Of a stretch of 33,643 nt of DNA, positions 15,213-22,067 are shown in pieces. Source of the stretch: Chelativorans sp. Its GTDB lineage: Bacteria > Pseudomonadota > Alphaproteobacteria > Rhizobiales > Rhizobiaceae. How positions within the stretch are numbered: position 1 is the first letter of the stretch; each line of letters begins with the position of its first letter. The notes beneath the pieces are model-generated. The model did no database searches, was not told where the DNA came from, and saw nothing but the letters and a program-made list of their open reading frames with translations. Where the stretch lies: assembly GCF_031180965.1 (NCBI RefSeq), contig NZ_JAPSLH010000032.1, forward strand, positions 1 to 33,643, written 5' to 3'. Both the position numbers and the translations under genes were made by a program.

Positions 15213-16079
15213 TCAGGTCTTCGCAGGCGCCAGGACGAAATCATAGTTGAGATGCCGGCAGGGGCGCTCCTGCACGGTTCCGTCCGGAGCCGGTCCCGCG
15301 GGCAGGTGCTCGAAGCGGCTGATGAGAGAGTCCTTCACCCCGAACACCACGTCCGAATCCAGATACGGGTCTCCTTCCACGAAGACATGGGTGACGAGTG
15401 TCTCGAAGCCGCCATGGCCGATCATGAAGTGCACGTGGCCCGGACGGTAGGGATGACGCCCTTGGAGCTCGAGCATCTTGCCGACCGGCCCGTCATGCGG
15501 AATAGGGTAGGCGGCCGGCATGGTGGTCCAGAAAGAGAATGAACCGTCATCGCGTGCGCGCAGGCGGGCGCGCATGTTGGGCCCCTCCGCCTCGGTGTGC
15601 TGGACATCGTAATATCCATCCTCATCCGAGTGCCATACGTCGATCACGGCGCCTGCCAGCCCGTTTCCATGGGTGTCCCGCACGGAACCGGTTACCAGGA
15701 GAGGCTCACCGTCCGTGCCGGCGGAGATATTCGCCCCGTTTGGAAATTCGGGCGGGTTCTGCACGTAGAACGGACCGAGCACCGTCGTCTCGGTCGCCCC
15801 GTCGGGCAGGCGATGGTTTATGGCATCGACGAGCATGGAAACGCCGAGCGTATCCGACAGCAGGATGAACTCCTGGCGCTTGTGGTCCGTGATGTGTCCC
15901 GCGGCTGTGAGGAATTCGATCGCCTGCGCCCACTCCGCCTGAGTCGGCTCGATCTCGCGTACAAAATCGTGCAGGTGCCGTACCAACGATTCGCTTATTT
16001 GCCGGATACGCGGATTGGTCGTGGCCGAAAGGCTGGCAATGACCGCCTGTGTGATGGTGTGTTCGTCGAAATTCCGCAT
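15213..16079 (-). CDS. Intradiol ring-cleavage dioxygenase, hydroxyquinol 1,2-dioxygenase-like
   Basis: A 288-residue non-haem Fe(III) dioxygenase. The N-terminal dimerisation helix region (RHLHDFVREIEPTQAEW, then RQEFILLSDTLGVSMLVDAI) and LGPFYVQNPPE are typical of the hydroxyquinol/catechol branch. The iron ligands are Tyr157 (GYYDVQH), Tyr191 (PAAYPIP), His215 and His217 (PGHVHF). The DVWHSDEDG-YDVQ and PIPHDGPVG wording is closest to hydroxyquinol 1,2-dioxygenases, which convert benzene-1,2,4-triol to maleylacetate. The adjacent maleylacetate reductase gene supports this. The start at MRNFDE matches family N-termini; the GGAGG upstream is unusually close, so coupling to the preceding gene (19 bases away) is likely. 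Confidence 0.93.
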   Translation of the reverse strand: MRNFDEHTITQAVIASLSATTNPRIRQISESLVRHLHDFVREIEPTQAEWAQAIEFLTAAGHITDHKRQEFILLSDTLGVSMLVDAINHRLPDGATETTVLGPFYVQNPPEFPNGANISAGTDGEPLLVTGSVRDTHGNGLAGAVIDVWHSDEDGYYDVQHTEAEGPNMRARLRARDDGSFSFWTTMPAAYPIPHDGPVGKMLELQGRHPYRPGHVHFMIGHGGFETLVTHVFVEGDPYLDSDVVFGVKDSLISRFEHLPAGPAPDGTVQERPCRHLNYDFVLAPAKT

Positions 16080-16098
16080 CCATTCCTCCCAGTCAGGT

Positions 16099-17172
16099 TC
16101 AGCCTGCCGTGGCCGGTGGTTGACCCGACCATGCTCGAATGAGGAGATCCCGGATGCGGTCGCGTTCGATAGGGGCGGGGTTCCAATAGGGGTCGGAACC
16201 TGCTGCCTGGTCAACCGCCGCCTCGATGCCGCTTTCCGGCATGCCGATTTCCGCCAGGCTCGTGGGCGCTTCGAGCCTGACGTTCAGCTCGTAGAGGCCG
16301 CTGGCGGCGTGCTCGACACCGAGCGCCGCGGCAATGCGCGCCATGGCCTCGGGTGCGGCCTGGCTGTTGTAAGCCACCGCATGCGGCAGGATCACCGAAT
16401 GCGTATCGGAATGGGGAAGGTCGAACAAGCCGCCGAGCACGTGGCACAGCTTGTGATGGAGCGCCATGCCGACCGAACCAAGGCACGCACCGCACAGCCA
16501 CGCCCCATAAAGCGCATCGCTCCGGCTTTCGCGATCGTGCGGCCGTTCATGGATGACCGGCAGGCTGCGTGCCAAGGCGCGGACGCCTTCTTCCGCCATA
16601 AGCGAGATGACCGGGTTTCTGTCCTTGGCATAAAGCGCTTCGACGGCATGGGCGATCGCATTGATGCCGGAGGTGATCGATATTCCAACCGGCAGCCCGA
16701 CCGTCAGTTCGACGTCATAGATGACGCTTTCGGGAAGGACTGCCGGGGACCGCAAGGTGGTCTTCACCCCGTTTTCCGTCTGGCCCAGGATCGGCGTCAC
16801 TTCGGAGCCGGCGTAGGTCGTGGGGATGGCGATCTGCGGCAAATCCGTTCGCAGGGCCAGCGCCTTGGCAAGGCCGATGGTCGAGCCGCCGCCGATGGCC
16901 ACTATGCCGTTGCACCCTGCCGCCCGCAGCCGCTCCAGTGCCGTTTGCGTGACGTCCGTCGGCGTATGCATGCGCGCGCCGCTGAAAAACCCGCCGCAGC
17001 GCTCTCCCAGCAGCTCGCACGCCCGACGCGCCATGTCCTCCTGCTGCGGTGTGGAAAGCACCAGAGCATTGTCGATGCCAAGGTGTTGCGTCTCGTTGGG
17101 CAGCAGGCCGAGCGTTCCCGACCCGTAGGCCACCCTCATAGGCAGGGCCTCATAGAAGAAGGGCTGCATCAC
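16099..17172 (-). CDS. Maleylacetate reductase
   Basis: A 357-residue member of the iron-alcohol-dehydrogenase superfamily. The NAD(P) motif is AIGGGSTIGLAKALAL (GGGS at 94-97), followed by IPTTYAGSEVTPI. The SGINAIAHAVEALYA segment has Asn171 where metal-dependent relatives have Asp, as is usual in maleylacetate reductases. MALHHKLCHVLGG and LPHSDTHSVILPHAVAYN complete the family signature. It reduces maleylacetate to 3-oxoadipate, the step after hydroxyquinol ring cleavage, which fits the dioxygenase gene directly downstream. The gene follows the NTF2-fold gene by 26 bases in the same transcription unit. Confidence 0.95.
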   Translation of the reverse strand: MMQPFFYEALPMRVAYGSGTLGLLPNETQHLGIDNALVLSTPQQEDMARRACELLGERCGGFFSGARMHTPTDVTQTALERLRAAGCNGIVAIGGGSTIGLAKALALRTDLPQIAIPTTYAGSEVTPILGQTENGVKTTLRSPAVLPESVIYDVELTVGLPVGISITSGINAIAHAVEALYAKDRNPVISLMAEEGVRALARSLPVIHERPHDRESRSDALYGAWLCGACLGSVGMALHHKLCHVLGGLFDLPHSDTHSVILPHAVAYNSQAAPEAMARIAAALGVEHAASGLYELNVRLEAPTSLAEIGMPESGIEAAVDQAAGSDPYWNPAPIERDRIRDLLIRAWSGQPPATAG

Positions 17173-17198
17173 CGGCTCCTCGCGATCAGGGCAACTTC

Positions 17199-17816
17199 CT
17201 ACTCATCCCATCTGAGCGCTTTACCGCTCAGCCAGCGCGCCCCCTCGGCATAGAGCGCCTCGACCTTCGGGCCAGTCAGCCCCGGCATGTCCATCTTGAT
17301 CTTATAGCCGATCTCCGACTGGATGTAGGCGAGGTGCCGATAGCCTTCGGGGAAGGAGGCGAGGCGGTCGGCATCGAACTTCAGCGATGCGGCGGCGGTA
17401 TCGACAGGGTCGATCCTGTCCTTTTCATAGATTGGCTGTCTTAGCACCAGGCCCCACCGGCCGTCGCGCTTTTCGAGAAAATCATAGAAGCGGCCGGTGC
17501 ACACCACATCGCAGGTGACACCCTGAACCTCCGCCCGCTGCGAGATCGTCATCTTCGTCTGCGAGATGGCCCGGGTTCCGCTCAGCTCGATGGACATGCC
17601 GCCCAGGAAATGCAGGATTCTGACGCCCTTTTCGAACCCCTCACGGCTCACGCGGATGAAGTCGTCGGCGGAGCCTTGAAACCAGGTGGCCATCATCCGC
17701 CCGTCATCGTGCCACACGCTGCGAAACTTTTCCCAAAGACCTGCGTCACGCCACACGACCCAGTTCTCAACCAGCTCCCTGATCGCTTCGCGATCCCACC
17801 GAGCAACATCGTTCAT
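17199..17816 (-). CDS. NTF2-fold (SnoaL-like) protein
   Basis: A 205-residue protein. The first 135 residues fit a SnoaL_4 cone fold: IRELVENWVVWRDAGLW, FRSVWHDDGRMMATWFQG, a core strand with His69 (ILHFLGG), then DVVCTGRFYDFLEKRDGRWG and LRQPIYEKDRI. About 70 further residues are an extension. The fold includes scytalone dehydratase, which dehydrates and aromatises a cyclic ketone, and polyketide cyclases, but the full scytalone set of residues is not visible. GGAGG five bases before the ATG fixes the start. It is the first gene of the unit with maleylacetate reductase and the dioxygenase, so a role in forming the ring-cleavage substrate is plausible. Confidence 0.85.
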   Translation of the reverse strand: MNDVARWDREAIRELVENWVVWRDAGLWEKFRSVWHDDGRMMATWFQGSADDFIRVSREGFEKGVRILHFLGGMSIELSGTRAISQTKMTISQRAEVQGVTCDVVCTGRFYDFLEKRDGRWGLVLRQPIYEKDRIDPVDTAAASLKFDADRLASFPEGYRHLAYIQSEIGYKIKMDMPGLTGPKVEALYAEGARWLSGKALRWDE

Positions 17817-17890
17817 GCAAACCTCCACCATCCTCAGTGCACATAAGAGAACATCTTCGCCATGTAAACCGAATTGTTCTTATATGCGGC

Positions 17891-17912
17891 CTAATTCGTA
17901 ACTGTGAATTAG
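17891..17912. promoter_or_regulatory. Perfect inverted repeat between divergent operons
   Basis: CTAATTC (17891-17897), an 8-base spacer and GAATTAG (17906-17912) form a perfect 7-base dyad. It is in the AT-rich gap between the NTF2-fold/maleylacetate reductase/dioxygenase operon (minus) and the isomerase gene (plus). Near it, GAATTGTTC at 17871-17879 weakly resembles the GAAC repeats of the IclR region. It is a good operator candidate for coordinated divergent control. Confidence 0.5.
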
Positions 17913-18016
17913 AGCTGGCTGCGGGCTAATGGATGGGCTAAGAGGTGGAAGCCGCTTGCTCACGGCCCAAAGGCTGCCGAGTGGGCGTCCCAGAACTCCC
18001 CAGAAGAAGGTGTAAA

Positions 18017-18832
18017 TTGTCTGTACTTTCGCTGCACCACCTGACGATGATCGATGCCCACCCTCTGGACCTCATCGACGCGGCGGCTGCCGGCGGATTC
18101 AGCCATTGCGGCATCCGTCTCATCCCCCCTCGGAAGGGAGACCCCTTCATTGACGTCCTCAGCGACCCAACCGAAATCCCTGCCATCGGGCGGCGCCTTC
18201 GCGAAACTGGCATAAGGCTCTTGGACATCGAGGCGGTCTGGATAGCCTCCACCACCGACCTTGAGACGCTTCGCGCCCCCTTCGAGGTCGGCGCACGGCT
18301 CGGGGCAGAATATGTCCTTGTGGTCGGCTATGACGACAACAGAGCGCGGCTTCTGGAAAGCTTCGGCCATGTATGTGAGTTGGCCCGTTCGTTGGGCCTG
18401 AAGGTGGCGCTGGAGTTCATCACCTACACGAGCCTGAAGACGCTTGATGAGGTAGCTTCCTTCATCAAGGAGGCTGCGCAGCCCGATGCAGGCATGTTGA
18501 TCGATGTTCTTCAGTTCTTCCGCGCTGGTTGCAAGCCTGAGGAGATCGCGCAATACGATCCCAAGCTCTTCTCCTACCTTCAGATCTGCGACGGGCTCGC
18601 GCAAGCGCCTGTCACAATCGAAGACCGCCGCTTTGAGGCGCGCAGCAATCGGCGCCTGCCGGGCCGCGGCGAGTTGCCTGTCTCTGCGCTGATGCACGCC
18701 CTGCCGCGCGGACTGCCGATAAGCCTTGAGGCGCCGACGCCCGAACTGAACGGCTTCGAGTTCCGGGAGCAGGGCCGGATCGCGGGGGAGGCGACCCGGA
18801 CGTTTCTTTCCGAATGCGGCGTCAAGAGCTGA
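18017..18832 (+). CDS. Sugar phosphate isomerase/epimerase-family TIM-barrel protein
   Basis: A PF01261-type barrel, about 271 residues. It starts with LHHLTMIDAHPLDLIDAAAA and has GFSHCGIRL near the first strands. Metal-site strands carry Glu in VALEFITYT, Asp in MLIDVLQFFRAG, LQICDG, and Glu in ISLEAPTPE. Relatives have His in D-LHF at the second strand; here it is Gln, so metal coordination may be altered. The TTG start (AAGG six bases upstream) matches family N-termini; a GTG 72 bases earlier would add an unlikely basic tail. It is transcribed divergently from the NTF2-fold/dioxygenase operon and converges with the FAD dehydrogenase gene. Dehydratase or isomerase role inferred. Confidence 0.82.
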   Translation: MSVLSLHHLTMIDAHPLDLIDAAAAGGFSHCGIRLIPPRKGDPFIDVLSDPTEIPAIGRRLRETGIRLLDIEAVWIASTTDLETLRAPFEVGARLGAEYVLVVGYDDNRARLLESFGHVCELARSLGLKVALEFITYTSLKTLDEVASFIKEAAQPDAGMLIDVLQFFRAGCKPEEIAQYDPKLFSYLQICDGLAQAPVTIEDRRFEARSNRRLPGRGELPVSALMHALPRGLPISLEAPTPELNGFEFREQGRIAGEATRTFLSECGVKS

Positions 18833-18857
18833 TCTGGCCGCGGGCGCTGCCGCTTGG

Positions 18858-20588
18858 TCACCAAGCTGCCGTTCGATCCTCTCTCCCGGCAGCGTGCGAC
18901 GCCGCGATATAGCCGAACACGATGCCCGGACCGAGCGTGATCCCCGGCCCCGGATATACGCCCCCCATCACCGACTGCATATCGTTGCCGATGGCGTAGA
19001 GATTTTCGATCGCCGAGCCATCCGCGCGCAAGATGCGCGCGTTCTCGTCCGTGACAAAACCCTCTGCGCTGCCGATAGGGCAGGGGAAGAGCTTCACGGC
19101 ATAATAAGGCGGGGTCGCAATCTTTCCGAGCGTTGGGTTGGGACCATGCGAGGCATCGCCATTGGCGCGCTGGTACACGGTCGAGCCCCGGTCGAATTCG
19201 GGGTCCATGCCGCTTTCCGCGTATTCGTTCATCCGTGCGATGGTTTGCTCGACATTTGCGGCGTCTAGGCCGAGCCTGTCGGCCAGTTCGCGAGGAGTAG
19301 TGCCCATCGTGACGTAACCTGAGGCGAGATATTCCTTCAGGCCGCGCGCCCCTGGCCTCACCATGCCGAGGCCGTATTTCTGGACCGCAACCGAGTCCGC
19401 GATGATATAGGCAGGGATCGTCGCACCGTTCTTGTTGTGCTCGATCATAGCCGCGCCGAAGAGATGATAGGAGATACTCTCGTTGACGAAGCGCCGTCCG
19501 TTGCGGCCGACGCACACGGTGCCCGGCTTGCTGCGGTCGAAGACGAAATGCGGAAACACCGCCAGCGACCCGTCGGGCCGCCGGTTGATCGAGCACGGCG
19601 CCCAGAAGCAGGGCTGCCACGCCTCGGTGCCGTAATGGCCGCCTAGCTTCATCGCCATCTCATGCAACTCGCCCTTCGGCCCGGGAGCGCCGGGCCCAAA
19701 TTCAGGCAGCCCGGCAGGCAGTTTTTGCTTCCGCATCTCCGTGTTGCCGGCAAAACCGCCGGTGGCGAGCACCACGCCGCGCGATAGAAGAATCCTGCGC
19801 GTTGCGCCACCTTGCTCGACCACGATCCCGTCGACACGTCCATTCATCTCGATCAGCTGATCGACCCGGGCATCGACCATTATGTCCACGCCCGCATTTT
19901 TCGCAGCCAGGAGCAAATGGCCGACGAGAGCGTTCCCCATCACCAGCCGGGTACCCCGCCGATAGCGCATCCGGTCGGCAGCATAGCGCCCGACCAGCCT
20001 CAGCGACCGCAGGAATGATTTGGCCGAGCGCGTCATCGTCAGCAGGCTGGCGATGTCGTCCTTGTCCACCATCAAGCCGCCGAAAATTGTGAATTCAGGG
20101 ATCGGCGGTCGTACAAGATCGAGATCCTTGCCGAGCAGGCGTCCGTCGAACGGCGTCGGTTCCAGCGCCCGTCCGCCGGTCGTCGCCCCTTCGATCTCGG
20201 AAAGATAGTCCGGGTGGAAAGGGCGCGGCCGCAACCTTATGCCGGCACGATCTTCGAGAAAGGCGATCGCCTCCGGTCCGGCGCTAAGAAACCTGTCCCG
20301 CATGGCCTTCGGCGAATGATTGCCGACAGCGCGGTCGAGATAGCCGGATGCCTTCTGAAAATCGTCTTCCGCACCCAATGCCTGCGAATGCCGTGTGTTC
20401 GGCACCCACAGTGTTCCCGCCGAATAGGCGGAGGTGCCGCCGACATGCGACGTTCGCTCGACCAGAAGAACCCGACATCCTAAAAGGGCAGCGGTCGTGG
20501 CGCAGGCGAGCCCCGGTGCGCCTGCGCCGAGCACCGCGAGATCGTAACGGGCTTCACTTGGGAGGGTAGAAAGAGAGATGGTGGGCAC
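18858..20588 (-). CDS. FAD-dependent dehydrogenase, KstD/fumarate reductase-flavoprotein family
   Basis: A 576-residue flavoprotein. The N-terminal FAD motif is DLAVLGAGAPGLACA (GAGAPG at 21-26), with LLVERTSHVGGTSAYSAG next. The middle has RGVVLATGGFAGN, and the C-terminus has LYAIGNDMQSVMGGVYPGPG and LGPGIVFGYIAA. This ending is typical of the 3-ketosteroid delta1-dehydrogenase-like branch, which introduces a double bond next to a ring ketone. Such chemistry can turn a cyclohexenone into a phenol. The GTG start has GGAG about seven bases upstream. It lies beside the isomerase and dioxygenase genes and is the best candidate for the aromatising step, though its substrate is not shown by the sequence. 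Confidence 0.88.
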   Translation of the reverse strand: MPTISLSTLPSEARYDLAVLGAGAPGLACATTAALLGCRVLLVERTSHVGGTSAYSAGTLWVPNTRHSQALGAEDDFQKASGYLDRAVGNHSPKAMRDRFLSAGPEAIAFLEDRAGIRLRPRPFHPDYLSEIEGATTGGRALEPTPFDGRLLGKDLDLVRPPIPEFTIFGGLMVDKDDIASLLTMTRSAKSFLRSLRLVGRYAADRMRYRRGTRLVMGNALVGHLLLAAKNAGVDIMVDARVDQLIEMNGRVDGIVVEQGGATRRILLSRGVVLATGGFAGNTEMRKQKLPAGLPEFGPGAPGPKGELHEMAMKLGGHYGTEAWQPCFWAPCSINRRPDGSLAVFPHFVFDRSKPGTVCVGRNGRRFVNESISYHLFGAAMIEHNKNGATIPAYIIADSVAVQKYGLGMVRPGARGLKEYLASGYVTMGTTPRELADRLGLDAANVEQTIARMNEYAESGMDPEFDRGSTVYQRANGDASHGPNPTLGKIATPPYYAVKLFPCPIGSAEGFVTDENARILRADGSAIENLYAIGNDMQSVMGGVYPGPGITLGPGIVFGYIAASHAAGREDRTAAW

Positions 20589-20648
20589 TTTTTACTCCAA
20601 GCGGAGGCAGAGTCGGCGGCGGATAGCGGGGAGTTTGGTGCAGCGAGG

Positions 20649-20789
20649 TCAGATGAGCTGTAGCGCGTTCCTGTAGTTTGGCTCCATCTCGCCGATATGT
20701 GCCGTGAGAGAACCGCGAAGGGCGGCCGCGTCACGCTTATCGACGGCTTCGACCATTTCGAGATGTTCTTGAAACGTCCTTTGCCGATG
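20649..20789 (-). pseudogene. Remnant of a GntR-family (FCD domain) regulator
   Basis: The last 46 codons before a TGA read FQEHLEMVEAVDKRDAAALR, then GSLTAHIGEMEPNYRNAL. This is the closing helices of an FCD domain, where relatives have EH-AI-EAL-ARDAEAAR and M-AH. Upstream the frame becomes basic and cysteine-rich, and pieces of possible coding sequence appear in other frames, so the rest is broken or lost. No DNA-binding domain is seen before tctC. GntR/FCD regulators often sit beside TTT and TRAP transporter genes, so it may once have controlled tctC or the FAD dehydrogenase gene. Confidence 0.6.
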
Positions 20790-20886
20790 CTCCCTGGGTC
20801 GGATGGCGCCAGCGAGCCTTGAGCAGGATCCGGCTCGCATTGTACGTGTCCTGGCCTGACATGTTAGGCATAGGCGCCGAAGCTGA

Positions 20887-20912
20887 AGCGGCGAGGCTGA
20901 GGCCCCGCCGCT
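20887..20912. terminator. Strong hairpin downstream of tctC
   Basis: AGCGGCGAGGC, a 4-base loop TGAG and GCCCCGCCGCT pair with a single mismatch (10 of 11). The stem lies about 35 bases beyond the tctC stop, as a transcript end for tctC would. On the minus strand no run of T follows; on the plus strand ATTTT comes soon after. So it is either a Rho-assisted end or an mRNA 3' stabiliser. Confidence 0.4.
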
Positions 20913-20947
20913 GATTTTCGCTATGGCGTTCTGGAAAAAAGTCCCGC

Positions 20948-21940
20948 TTACGGCCTGGGAATGCCGACTTCTTCCGGAGAGACTTTCGCATCCCCCGTGT
21001 CCTGCAGGATCCAGCTCGTCACGGATTGCCACCGCTTCATGAACTCGTCGGCTTCCGCGCCGCTGATCCCCATCTTCACCATGCCCGACTTCTGAATAAA
21101 ATCGTCCACCCTTTCGACCTCGACCGCTTTTGCGAACGCCTCGGTGAGGGTCTTCTTTACCTCATCCGGCGCATCACGCTTGACGAATACGCCCTGGAAC
21201 GAACCCCACGGGAGGTACTGTCCCAGTTCAGGATACTCGTTGGTGATGGGCGGAATGTCGGGGAACTGCGCGAGCGACTCCTTGTCCAGGACGACAAGGC
21301 CGCGGACGCGCCCGGCGCGCAGCAGCTCGGCCGCCGCCGGAAGGCTTACCGGCATAAAGTCGACATGGCCGCCTTGCAACGCGGTGAGGCCAGGACCTTC
21401 ACCGTCGAACGGAACTTGCGTGACCTCACCCTCCACCACCGAATTGAGCATGCCCATCGACACCGCCGGCGAACCGCCAGGACCGGTTGCGCCCATCCGG
21501 ATCTGGCCCGGGTTGGCCTTGATGTCATTGACGAGTTCGGTCAGCGTCTTCCACTTGGCATCGGGATTCACGACGAACACCTGAATGTTGCGGCCGACGA
21601 TGATGACCGGGTAGAATTCGTTGTAATCGAGATTGGAAAGGCCCAGCACCTTGTGCAATTGGGGGTTCTCGGCGCCGAAGAGGATATTGTATCCGTCCGA
21701 CGGCCTGGAATGCACGTATTGCATCGCGATGGCGCCGACACCGCCGGGTCTGTTCACTAGGACGATTTTTGCGCCGAGAATCTCCTCGGCGGCCGGTGAC
21801 ATCACACGTGCGAGGTTATCCGTGGCACCGCCCGCGCCCCACATGATCGTGCCCTGGATGTCGCGACTGGGATAATCCTGCGCAAGGGCAGGGCCCCCGA
21901 TCAGCAAGGCAGCGACGGCCGTCATTATTGTTCTCAACAT
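20948..21940 (-). CDS. tctC: Tripartite tricarboxylate transporter substrate-binding protein TctC
   Basis: A 330-residue periplasmic protein (Bug/TctC family). The signal peptide MLRTIMTAVAALLIGGPALA is cleaved before QDYPSR. Family strings follow: GGATDNLARVMSPAAEEILG, VNRPGGVGAIAMQYV, SRPSDGYNILFG, and AALQGG-type LTALQGGHVDFMPVSLP. Such proteins bind carboxylates and feed TctA/TctB. AGGAGG five bases before the ATG is a very good ribosome binding site. No tctA or tctB lies beside it, so it is an orphan. It shares its 3' end with the decayed tctC copy beside tctBA, and may therefore have replaced it functionally. Its promoter holds a perfect TGTGAAC dyad. Confidence 0.94.
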   Translation of the reverse strand: MLRTIMTAVAALLIGGPALAQDYPSRDIQGTIMWGAGGATDNLARVMSPAAEEILGAKIVLVNRPGGVGAIAMQYVHSRPSDGYNILFGAENPQLHKVLGLSNLDYNEFYPVIIVGRNIQVFVVNPDAKWKTLTELVNDIKANPGQIRMGATGPGGSPAVSMGMLNSVVEGEVTQVPFDGEGPGLTALQGGHVDFMPVSLPAAAELLRAGRVRGLVVLDKESLAQFPDIPPITNEYPELGQYLPWGSFQGVFVKRDAPDEVKKTLTEAFAKAVEVERVDDFIQKSGMVKMGISGAEADEFMKRWQSVTSWILQDTGDAKVSPEEVGIPRP

Positions 21941-22001
21941 GTTTCCTCCTATTCAGGTATTCGCCGGTCGACAATATCATCGTAATCGTATTATTCTAGT
22001 G

Positions 22002-22017
22002 TGTGAACAAGTTCACA
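22002..22017. promoter_or_regulatory. Palindromic operator upstream of tctC
   Basis: TGTGAAC, AA, GTTCACA is a perfect 7-base dyad about 60 bases upstream of the tctC start, in a gap of 127 bases after the quiC stop. On the minus strand a TTGACA (22027-22022) overlaps its upstream side, and AATAAT-type -10 sequences follow, so the dyad is inside the core promoter and would suit a repressor. The core GAAC-NN-GTTC is also found before iclR. Confidence 0.6.
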
Positions 22018-22067
22018 AGCTTGTCAAGCCAATTGGTTGGGACAAGGCGAACAGGTTCGGCGGGTGG

